Shown here piece by piece: positions 9,401 through 13,206 of a DNA stretch of 15,290 bases. The DNA is from Candidatus Eiseniibacteriota bacterium (GTDB lineage Bacteria; Arandabacterota; Arandabacteria; JAGLYR01). The notes under the pieces were generated by a model. That model made no database searches, was not told where the DNA came from, and saw only the letters and a list, made by a program, of their open reading frames with translations. The stretch's first letter is position 1; every line of letters begins with the position of its first letter. Made by a program: the position numbers and the translations under genes. The stretch lies in NCBI GenBank assembly GCA_023132135.1, contig JAGLYR010000237.1:1-15290 (forward strand). Reading direction: 5' to 3'.

Positions 9401-9792
9401 AAGGCAGCGCCCGTCTCCCCGAGATTGCGGAACAGGAAGATGTTGATGGCCTCGACCCTAAGGTAGATGAGTGGGGTCAGGAGAGCGAAGATCCCGACTC
9501 CCAGTTCCAGCCAGGCGTAGGTCCGCAGCAGGTTCCTGATCCGCGCCGTCCGGCGGCCCAGCAGGAAGCTCCCCAGGGCCAGTCCACCCATGTAGGCCGC
9601 GAGAACGGCGCTCACGGCTTCGGCCGTCACTCCAAACGCAAGGGTCAGGTACCGGGTCCACACTACCTCGTAGACGAGGCCCGCCGCTCCCGAAAGGAAG
9701 AAAAGGCCCAGAACCAGCCGGAATGTGCTTCCTTCCGGAAGCCCGTCCTGGTTGCTCCGGACGCCTGCAGATTGGCTCGGGTTGCCCTGCAT
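6478..9792 (-). CDS. Polytopic spermidine-synthase-like (MFS-type membrane) protein with C-terminal TPR domain
   Basis: 1104 residues. The first ~475 are membrane-embedded in two homologous halves, each opening with a (G/A)L(V/L)YEVVWTR motif (about residues 38-47 and 267-276) and containing G(L/I)ALGS. An acidic linker (SGEEEPEAVEPE) separates them. A spermidine-synthase-fold domain follows: YYREGIGTTAAVFEE, the SAM-binding-type loop NVGLGAGVTFG (~577), DGRNYL (~632) and SLYTVEYFEAARAALNPGGV. In the position of the aminopropyltransferase D-x-x-D signature it reads ADPFHP, so the second Asp is His and true spermidine synthesis is doubtful. Residues ~825-1085 are TPRs, including A.VNLG and A.ANLGITLYRQGKLDEA. 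Start ATG 9792 follows AGGAGA by four bases; the upstream in-frame ATG at 9831 has no such site. Seen: the fusion architecture. Known: such fused MFS/spermidine synthase-like proteins are widespread with mostly unknown substrates. No operon partner is apparent. Confidence 0.85.
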   Translation of the reverse strand: MQGNPSQSAGVRSNQDGLPEGSTFRLVLGLFFLSGAAGLVYEVVWTRYLTLAFGVTAEAVSAVLAAYMGGLALGSFLLGRRTARIRNLLRTYAWLELGVGIFALLTPLIYLRVEAINIFLFRNLGETGAAFDVLRFVVSFAVMLIPTTMMGGTLPILSRFVVSRRSAIGFGVGTLYSINTFGAVLGTFAAGYFLIPVVGLSATVYVAAAFNLAVGAGCYVLSKRPRFTVSGEEEPEAVEPEVTPVVETPRRLQVGVIVGLGVSGFVALLYEVVWTRILQLVLGTSAYAFACMLTTFLFGIALGSLIVSRFVDRVRDPARLFGYIQLAVGFCALAIIPLFGQLPFIFLKMFALTNREWGQTSVVEFASAFLVMLIPTMLFGASFPVAARVVSGSVRRLGRAIGNIYAVNTVGSILGSLMAGFVIIPLLGTQRSEFVGAGLSIALGSTILLLNGRIRAWRRLVSVGVAAAVFVGCLLYLPRWDMKVLLWGVYHKAAQFMPVGRDPSAPEDIAQQLEQGKLIYYREGIGTTAAVFEEFGRRSIVINGKLEASTVRMDMRLQRMMGHLPLLLHPNPKRAINVGLGAGVTFGAVMQHPLDEGRCAELSKSIMGATRRFGAANHYVMENPKAHIILRDGRNYLRATLDKFDCITADPFHPYTRGAGSLYTVEYFEAARAALNPGGVMCQFLPLYNLSDSDFKMIVQTFRRVFPAVSVWFTDVDMVMLGTEEPMRVDYAALKKRMEYEPVRKSLEEVGFETVDDVLARFILDEKSLDLYCGDAPINTENHPILEYSSPKSAFVGTIESNLAEALQYRTYERLPVYHFSDNPEEAAAIEDNLRRRFEAMRYSMDGQVLISEGKFDKAVPVLRKSVEMYPDDMTVREHLNRCYVLLARWYHRRGDTEMVRQLSQTAIDVYPEAAAARVNLGNYYFQSEDYEKALDLYRGAVPYARRNGIGGIHEKVAETLVRLERMDESIPEFRLAIEEKPESAWIRTNLGSILMRRGRWVEASEEFREAIRLDPDHANAYVNLGATLLNEGKVESAISYFRLAAEKDPENAEAHANLGITLYRQGKLDEARREIEIAVRLAPGRTQLRQVLEQMNAATHRGQ

Positions 9793-9796
9793 CGTG

Positions 9797-9802
9797 TCTC
9801 CT
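9797..9802 (-). promoter_or_regulatory. Ribosome binding site deciding the start at 9792
   Basis: AGGAGA on the minus strand sits four bases before ATG 9792. It outranks the longer in-frame ATG at 9831, which lacks a purine-rich site. Confidence 0.75.
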
Positions 9803-9907
9803 GAAACGTGGTCGGAGATAGCTGCACGCATTGTCTGGATATCGGCCGTGAATTCATGAGCCTATAGGATTGAGTGGGAGGGTTCAAGTGAAAGATCGAC
9901 AAGAGCA

Positions 9908-9932
9908 GTGCTTCGTGCCCGGAAAAAGGCAT
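9908..9932. repeat. Dispersed repeat (partner at 12842-12866)
   Basis: GTGCTTCGTGC, two variable bases, then GGAAAAAGGCAT matches 12842-12866 at 22 of 25 positions. The nearby string CAAGAGCAGT (9900-9909) also recurs just after the tRNA at 12773-12782. Both copies are in non-coding DNA. This indicates a second dispersed intergenic repeat family. Confidence 0.55.
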
Positions 9933-9943
9933 TTGAGGGATTG

Positions 9944-9965
9944 AAGCCCCCCGGATGGGGGGCTT
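9944..9965. repeat. GC-rich hairpin, AAGCCCCCC/GGGGGGCTT
   Basis: A perfect 9-bp stem (AAGCCCCCC, loop GGAT, GGGGGGCTT) lies between the terminator at 10003-10031 and the start of the gene at 9792. It has no T-run on either strand. A shorter AAGCCC...GGGCTT hairpin occurs at 10811-10835, so this may be a recurring intergenic hairpin type. The rest of 9793-10002 shows only a weak promoter candidate (TTGAAC, 15 bp, TATAGG on the minus strand), which I do not claim. Confidence 0.5.
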
Positions 9966-10002
9966 TAACCCTTCCAATGCCCTCCTTAGACATATCCCCC
10001 CA

Positions 10003-10031
10003 CAAAGAAAACGGCGCTCCGAAGAGCGCCG
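10003..10031 (-). terminator. Rho-independent terminator of the two-gene secreted protein unit
   Basis: On the minus strand CGGCGCTC-TTCG-GAGCGCCG forms a perfect 8-bp GC-rich stem with a stable UUCG-type tetraloop, followed directly by TTTTCTTTG. It begins 26 bases after the stop codon of the gene ending at 10058. Confidence 0.92.
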
Positions 10032-10057
10032 CTTCTCAATTCCAGCCTCACGCAAGA

Positions 10058-10774
10058 CTACCGGTACATCGCCTTGACGTTCGACCACGTGCTCGGCTCC
10101 ACCGCAGTGTTGCCGGGACAGTTCCAGTACGGAACCATAGTGTGATACGTCCCACCAATCGTGCAGCCAAACTCGGCCACAACGTTGTCTTCGACAAAGT
10201 CGGGGGCCGGGCCAAGAACGTAGTTGTGAGGATTGGTCGGGTAACTGTAGGCCGACGGACCGTACTCCAGCGTCAAAGGAAGATAGGTCGGAAACGCAGC
10301 GGAGCCCCAGATGAAATAGGCGAACGTAAGAACATCGCCACAGATCCCCGCCTCGGTGCACACACTCTCACCAAAGGCCTGGATCCCGCCACCAAGGAAC
10401 GGATTGCCCAGAATCAGCGAGGCCTCCGGACAGTAGTTCAAGAGAGGCTGCGGAGGCGCACCACGAACGGTAGGCCAACCAGCGATGCAGTACTCCACAC
10501 CGGTGATGCAGTCCACGTTGTATGCCAGGAACACGACATACACGTAGCCGTACGACGCCTCGAGCTCGGCCGCCTCTGCACTGTTGTCAATCATCGTGCA
10601 GTCCATAGGATGATACCCCGGATGCAGCGGATCAAAATTCGAGAGCTCCGGGCAATACAGATACTCAGAGCTTGCGACCGTATGCATCGCCAGCGAAGCG
10701 TCCGGGTTTGGACCCGCAAGCGCCGGTGCAGCGATCAGCATCAGGCCAAAAGTAATTGCCAGCATTCTCTTCAT
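10058..10774 (-). CDS. Secreted Cys-rich protein with TWSxxKAxYR tail, family not recognised
   Basis: 238 residues. A signal peptide (MKRMLAITFGLMLIAAPALA) ends before GPNP. The mature domain is paralogous to the N-terminal domain of the protein at 13207-15198: shared features are AGPNP.A.LAMH.VAS, VEY...GWP..RGAP, a YC.EA..(L/V)LG.P segment, and PHNYVLGP.PD.VED followed by GC.IG. Several Cys residues are conserved between the two, suggesting disulfides. The last ten residues, TWSNVKAMYR, match the TWSAIKAKFR near the C-terminus of the other protein. ATG 10774 is chosen because it opens the signal peptide; longer in-frame reading up to 10885 would cover intercistronic hairpins. The gene lies 120 bp behind the dockerin-like gene and is probably cotranscribed with it, with a strong terminator after it. 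I do not know its function; export is inferred from the signal peptide. Confidence 0.82.
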   Translation of the reverse strand: MKRMLAITFGLMLIAAPALAGPNPDASLAMHTVASSEYLYCPELSNFDPLHPGYHPMDCTMIDNSAEAAELEASYGYVYVVFLAYNVDCITGVEYCIAGWPTVRGAPPQPLLNYCPEASLILGNPFLGGGIQAFGESVCTEAGICGDVLTFAYFIWGSAAFPTYLPLTLEYGPSAYSYPTNPHNYVLGPAPDFVEDNVVAEFGCTIGGTYHTMVPYWNCPGNTAVEPSTWSNVKAMYR

Positions 10775-10810
10775 TTCTCTCGACACCCCTTTCTGCTGTT
10801 GTTTCAGTAG

Positions 10811-10883
10811 AAGCCCCGGTCCAACCCGAGGGCTTTTGCAACCCAGAAGCGGTGACGCGGGAACCCTTGGTCCCCACGTCACC
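10811..10883 (-). promoter_or_regulatory. Two intercistronic hairpins between the secreted-protein genes
   Basis: Eleven bases after the stop codon at 10895, the minus strand reads GGTGACG at 10883 and CGTCACC ending at 10851. Inner pairing of GGGGAC with GTTCCC gives about 14 bp with two wobbles and a 5-nt loop. A second hairpin, AAGCCC-T-CGG with CCG-GGGCTT, spans 10811-10835. Neither is followed by a T-run, so RNA processing, stability or partial termination between the cistrons fits better than full termination. Confidence 0.55.
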
Positions 10884-10894
10884 ACCTGAAAACC

Positions 10895-11629
10895 CTAGGG
10901 ACACGGATCCGTCCACGGATCGCAGTTAGCCGGATCAGGCTCCTTGGGATGTCCGCAGCAGTCCATATAGGCGGTGGAGAAAGCTCCGAAATCGGAACCG
11001 GAGATCTCACCCCAAACACCCTGCGGGACGGGGGTCACCACCCACACGAAATCAGCATCCGGAGAGGGAATGCCGTACAACACCCAGTCGTTGTACGCAG
11101 TGGAAAACCGTCCAAAGTCAGAACCCCGGACATCACCATTGGGCACCAGATCGAAGGAGTTCATGAGCACCTCGATCGGGTACGGAATATCTCCCTCAAC
11201 CAGGCCCACAGTCACATGGACCGGACAGGTCATCGACGGAGCACATTCCGGGCCCACGGTAATCCTCAGCACCATTTCGCCAAGAGCATTCGTCTCCGTA
11301 GACTGGCATACCACCGTATAGTGCCCTTCGCACCCGGAGCAATTACCACCAGGCCCACCGCCAAGATTCGGATAGTCGGGATGCGGGATCACGGTGAACG
11401 TCATGTCGCTGCACAGATAACCCCCGACAGGGGCGTCATCCCCATTGTAGAGAACCACGGTCACATCCTGGTACCGCTCTGCAGCCGTGGTACCGTACGG
11501 ATGATCGTATGGATCTGCGTTGATAAGAGCCGAGTCCACGACGCAGTGCGCGGGAGACGGCACATTAGCCCATGCACTTGATGCAGCAAAGGCAATGAGT
11601 AAGACAACGGCCAAGCCGTAACGGCGCAT
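10895..11629 (-). CDS. Secreted protein with two C-terminal dockerin-like GSDFGxFSTAY repeats
   Basis: 244 residues. The signal peptide MRRYGLAVVLLIAFAASSAWA precedes NVPSPAHC. The middle is beta-rich with a Cys/Gly patch (GGGPGGNCSGCEGHYTVVC) and no family I recognise. Near the end are two repeats, NGDVRGSDFGRFSTAY and WGEISGSDFGAFSTAY. They have the spacing and D-F-x-x-F pattern of type I dockerin duplicates found in secreted proteins of related uncultured bacteria, but most calcium-ligand Asp/Asn positions are missing. The protein ends Cys/Pro-rich (CDPWTDPCP). ATG 11629 is supported by GGAGGTG five bases upstream. It is the first gene of a unit with the Cys-rich protein at 10058 and would be read from the promoter at 11966-11995 through a leader of about 330 nt. 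The dockerin relation is an inference; no cohesin is visible here. Confidence 0.8.
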   Translation of the reverse strand: MRRYGLAVVLLIAFAASSAWANVPSPAHCVVDSALINADPYDHPYGTTAAERYQDVTVVLYNGDDAPVGGYLCSDMTFTVIPHPDYPNLGGGPGGNCSGCEGHYTVVCQSTETNALGEMVLRITVGPECAPSMTCPVHVTVGLVEGDIPYPIEVLMNSFDLVPNGDVRGSDFGRFSTAYNDWVLYGIPSPDADFVWVVTPVPQGVWGEISGSDFGAFSTAYMDCCGHPKEPDPANCDPWTDPCP

Positions 11630-11634
11630 TATTG

Positions 11635-11642
11635 CACCTCCT
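11635..11642 (-). promoter_or_regulatory. Strong ribosome binding site for the gene starting at 11629
   Basis: AGGAGGTG on the minus strand lies five bases before ATG 11629. It fixes that start rather than the start six codons upstream. Confidence 0.85.
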
Positions 11643-11959
11643 TGCAAACTGACTTTCGAATTATCTTTCGAACCATGTACTGCTCCCTATCGCGTTCGTT
11701 CTCTAGATTTGCAGGTTTGGCCACCGCAAGAAGGTCGGTTTACGTACACCAGTGCCCGACCAAGACACTGGCCGGAAGACCCCAGCCACCTCCTTTCGTA
11801 TCGAAACCCTTGTCGAAGGAGTCAGGTTGAAGCGCTGTGTCTTCGAAACCGGACCCTCTCGCGCGTGAGAAGCCATATCCCTCATACAGATGCCCAGCGA
11901 CCTCCATGATCCATATAGGGAGATCCACCTGTACGGGAACCGATCACTCCTCAATCACG
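11643..11959 (-). promoter_or_regulatory. Long 5' leader with possible interleaved hairpins (pseudoknot)
   Basis: This stretch separates the promoter at 11966-11995 from the gene at 11629. On the minus strand CCAGTG (11771-11766) can pair with CACTGG (11754-11749), and GGTCGG (11761-11756) with CCGACC (11738-11733). The two helices interleave, which is the topology of an H-type pseudoknot. Upstream is a small hairpin TTTCG-ATA-CGAAA followed by GGAGGT. Near 11660-11680 the plus strand carries a direct repeat CTTTCGAA. I match none of this to a named riboswitch, and small ORFs here look random. Confidence 0.35.
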
Positions 11960-11975
11960 GACGTGATTATATCAC
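11954..11975. promoter_or_regulatory. Operator-like dyad overlapping the -10 box
   Basis: ATCACG-GA-CGTGAT is a perfect inverted repeat (11954-11967). Directly after it, GTGAT-TAT-ATCAC (11963-11975) forms a second dyad that contains the -10 box. A further ATCAC lies at 11943-11947. Such spacing over a promoter suggests a repressor site; the regulator is unknown. Confidence 0.5.
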
Positions 11976-11995
11976 AGGGCGGAACCCAAGGTCAA
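11966..11995 (-). promoter_or_regulatory. Sigma70-type promoter for the two secreted-protein genes
   Basis: On the minus strand TTGACC (11995-11990), an 18-bp spacer, and a perfect TATAAT (11971-11966) preceded by TGA, an extended -10. The start point is expected near 11959, giving a leader of about 330 nt to ATG 11629. No other gene on this strand lies between. Confidence 0.7.
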
Positions 11996-12131
11996 GATAA
12001 AACTTACGGCATCCTGTCTACTTGGATTCCCTCCCCATCACGCCTGCTGAGAGGTCTGACCTGACCACCATTCATACATACCATACCAAAACCTCACCCA
12101 CCTGTCAACTCGCCGTTCCCCAACTCAGGCG

Positions 12132-12197
12132 CCCGCCTTCAGCCCGCCTTCAGCCCGCCTTCAGCCCGCCTTCAGTCCGCCTTCAGTCCGCCTTCAG
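12132..12197. repeat. Tandem repeat, six copies of an 11-bp unit
   Basis: Four copies of CCCGCCTTCAG are followed by two of TCCGCCTTCAG, with no interruption. The unit length is not a multiple of three, so the block does not encode a simple peptide repeat. It lies in the non-coding DNA between the divergent promoters at 11966 and 12377. Flanking 12000-12131 and 12198-12340 hold nothing else I can identify beyond a weak inverted repeat. Confidence 0.95.
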
Positions 12198-12340
12198 ATG
12201 GGCGACCAAACCCTCCGTGCTGTCATTCTATTTAACCGTGATTTTCCCGATTGGTTCCCGCATTACTGCCCAAAAGAGTCCAAACCGGGATCGGGATAAG
12301 GATCTGCACGTCAGATGGCAGAACAACTGAACCATGATAC

Positions 12341-12370
12341 GGCAGCAGGCAATTCGTGAATAGTGCAGGG
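12341..12370. repeat. Diverged copy of the TAGCCTGGATTATTCATGAA repeat family
   Basis: GGCAGCAGGCAATTCGTGAA followed by TAGTGCAGG aligns with the plus-strand right arm at 1185-1217 (GCAGCAGGGATTCATGAATA, then ATCCAGG), with a one-base insertion and a few substitutions. Its CAGG end points to the promoter at 12377, as the copy at 6314 points to its own promoter. Confidence 0.5.
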
Positions 12371-12376
12371 CCGGGG

Positions 12377-12405
12377 TAGACAGGGCCGAACTCGGGTGGT
12401 AGAAT
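12377..12405 (+). promoter_or_regulatory. Sigma70-type promoter for the small membrane protein and tRNA-Val
   Basis: TAGACA (12377-12382), 17 bp, TAGAAT (12400-12405): each box is one base off consensus with optimal spacing. The start point is expected near 12412, which favours ATG 12451 over ATG 12421 as the start codon of the next gene. Confidence 0.6.
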
Positions 12406-12450
12406 GCGCGCCGGGTCGCGATGTCACCCTCGACAAGGAATCTGAAAACC

Positions 12451-12681
12451 ATGGTCAGGAAACCCGGAAAAGCGGAGGGCAAGGGGCGGAAGTCCCCGGA
12501 CCAGGACAAGGGAGAGCTGGTTCTCGGAAAGCGGAACTACGCGGTGCTTTCTCTCGGCGTGTTGCTCATCTGCCTCGGCTTCGTCAGGCTGGGACAGGGT
12601 TCCATTACGGACGCGCCCATCCTTCTTGTTCTCGGCTACTGCGTTGCCATCCCCATTGCCCTGGTGTTGAAACCGCGGTGA
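12451..12681 (+). CDS. Small two-helix membrane protein, DUF3098-like
   Basis: 76 residues from ATG 12451. A charged Lys/Gly-rich N-terminus (MVRKPGKAEGKGRKSPDQDK) is followed by LGKRNY and two hydrophobic segments: YAVLSLGVLLICLGFVRLG, then APILLVLGYCVAIPIALVL. A polar SITD turn separates them and the chain ends KPR. The RNY-helix-turn-helix plan resembles DUF3098 proteins of unknown function; this is pattern recognition, not a proven match. An in-frame ATG at 12421 would add ten residues but lies only about 9 nt from the predicted transcript start, whereas ATG 12451 has AAGGAA upstream, though the spacing is long. The stop codon is 7 bp from tRNA-Val, so the two probably share a transcript. 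Confidence 0.72.
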   Translation: MVRKPGKAEGKGRKSPDQDKGELVLGKRNYAVLSLGVLLICLGFVRLGQGSITDAPILLVLGYCVAIPIALVLKPR

Positions 12682-12688
12682 AATGGAC

Positions 12689-12764
12689 GGGCGAATAGCT
12701 CAGTGGTTAGAGCACCTGCCTTACAAGCAGGGGGTCACAGGTTCAAATCCTGTTTCGCCCACCA
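12689..12764 (+). tRNA. tRNA-Val (anticodon TAC)
   Basis: The full cloverleaf can be drawn: acceptor GGGCGAA/TTCGCCC, D arm GCTC...GAGC, anticodon stem CCTGC/GCAGG with loop CTTACAA, variable GGGTC, T arm ACAGG-TTCAAAT-CCTGT, and an encoded ACCA end. The anticodon TAC is at 12722-12724 and reads GUA-type valine codons. It follows the small membrane protein gene by 7 bp. No clear terminator follows; a 5-bp stem at 12768-12783 lacks a T-run. Confidence 0.97.
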
Positions 12765-12780
12765 GATACTGCGCAAGAGC

Positions 12781-12813
12781 AGTCCCTAGTCCGTAGTCCC
12801 TAGTGCCTAGTCC
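12781..12813. repeat. 7-bp tandem repeat (AGTCCCT, about 4.7 units)
   Basis: AGTCCCT, AGTCCGT, AGTCCCT, AGTGCCT and AGTCC follow each other directly, 17 bp after the tRNA. A second 7-bp tandem, GTGCTTC-GTGCTTC-GTGC, is at 12835-12852. Together with the neighbouring repeats this makes the 12765-13100 spacer a patchwork of short repeats with no gene. Confidence 0.8.
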
Positions 12814-12841
12814 AGGGGAAAAGGCATCAAAGACGTGCTTC

Positions 12842-12866
12842 GTGCTTCGTGCAAGGAAAAGGGCAT
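12842..12866. repeat. Dispersed repeat (partner at 9908-9932)
   Basis: GTGCTTCGTGC, then AA, then GGAAAAGGGCAT matches 9908-9932 at 22 of 25 positions in the same orientation. A shorter echo (GGGGAAAAGGCAT) is at 12815-12827. Confidence 0.55.
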
Positions 12867-12926
12867 GGGAGCAAGTCCCTGGTCCTCGGAATAGAACAAG
12901 GGGCAACCCCGCGAAGCACTCGCGCC

Positions 12927-12954
12927 CGTCGTCCCCGCGAACGCGGGGATGACG
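12927..12954. repeat. REP-like palindrome CGTCGTCCCCGCG / CGCGGGGATGACG
   Basis: Two 13-bp arms pair around a 2-nt AA centre with one G-T wobble. Palindromes of the CCCCGCG-x-CGCGGGGATGA type are common intergenic repeats in many GC-rich environmental bacteria. It lies in non-coding DNA and is probably a REP/MITE-type element rather than a terminator, as no T-run follows. Confidence 0.7.
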
Positions 12955-13020
12955 ATCGGCTTCGGCACCGCAACGAAGTCCAGGCACACCCTTCGACCCT
13001 CCCTTTGGTCTCGGCCCTGA

Positions 13021-13040
13021 GCTGGTCAGAGCATAGTCCC
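13021..13040. repeat. 20-bp dispersed repeat (inverted partner at 6433-6452)
   Basis: GCTGGTCAGAGCATAGTCCC matches the reverse complement of 6433-6452 at 19 of 20 positions. The following TTTAGCCCGCATTTCTCA is a weak echo of the TAGCCTGGATTATTCA core. Confidence 0.55.
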
Positions 13041-13107
13041 ATTTAGCCCGCATTTCTCACCAGCCTCGTCGCAACGTCCCCCAAAGCTACCCAAGCGGCC
13101 TCATCTG

Positions 13108-13116
13108 TGATATACT
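13108..13116 (+). promoter_or_regulatory. Probable extended -10 promoter for the beta-helix protein gene
   Basis: TGA-TATACT is an extended -10 motif with five of six bases of TATAAT. No good -35 is visible 17 bp upstream, which is tolerable for extended -10 promoters. The start point is expected near 13123, with a leader of about 84 nt to ATG 13207. Confidence 0.45.
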
Positions 13117-13206
13117 AAGCAGTGAAAATGGTAATGGAGAATGCTCGGGAGGGTGCGAAACAAAATGCACGCGGAGCAGGTCCTTTTCCCCAATGAGGTG
13201 ATGACA

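Noticed and set aside
9844-9892. Promoter candidate TTGAAC-N15-TATAGG before the spermidine-synthase-like gene
   Set aside because: The spacing is short and the -10 box poor. Transcription must start somewhere here, but this pair is not good enough to claim.
11740-11928. Possible 62-codon leader peptide on the minus strand
   Set aside because: The GTG start has no convincing Shine-Dalgarno sequence and the product shows no signal, repeats of one amino acid or known domain.
12246-12295. Inverted repeat CCCGATTGGTT / AACCGGGATCGGG
   Set aside because: The arms match only after a 2-base insertion and are about 30 bp apart; too weak to call a structure.
12228-12509. Minus-strand ORF of 93 codons over the promoter of the small membrane protein
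   Set aside because: It overlaps a good plus-strand promoter, a repeat copy and the start of the plus-strand gene, and has no domain.
12768-12783. Possible terminator after tRNA-Val (ACTGC-GCAAGA-GCAGT)
   Set aside because: Only a 5-bp stem and no T-run after it.
12781-12954. CRISPR-like array in the repeat-rich spacer
   Set aside because: The repeats are of different kinds and lengths, with no regular unique spacers and no cas genes in the window.
12721-13053. Minus-strand ORF of 110 codons across the tRNA and the spacer
   Set aside because: Its C-terminus (VGETGFEPVTPCL) is the antisense of tRNA-Val, a common false ORF, and the rest translates tandem repeats and a palindrome. No ribosome binding site or domain.
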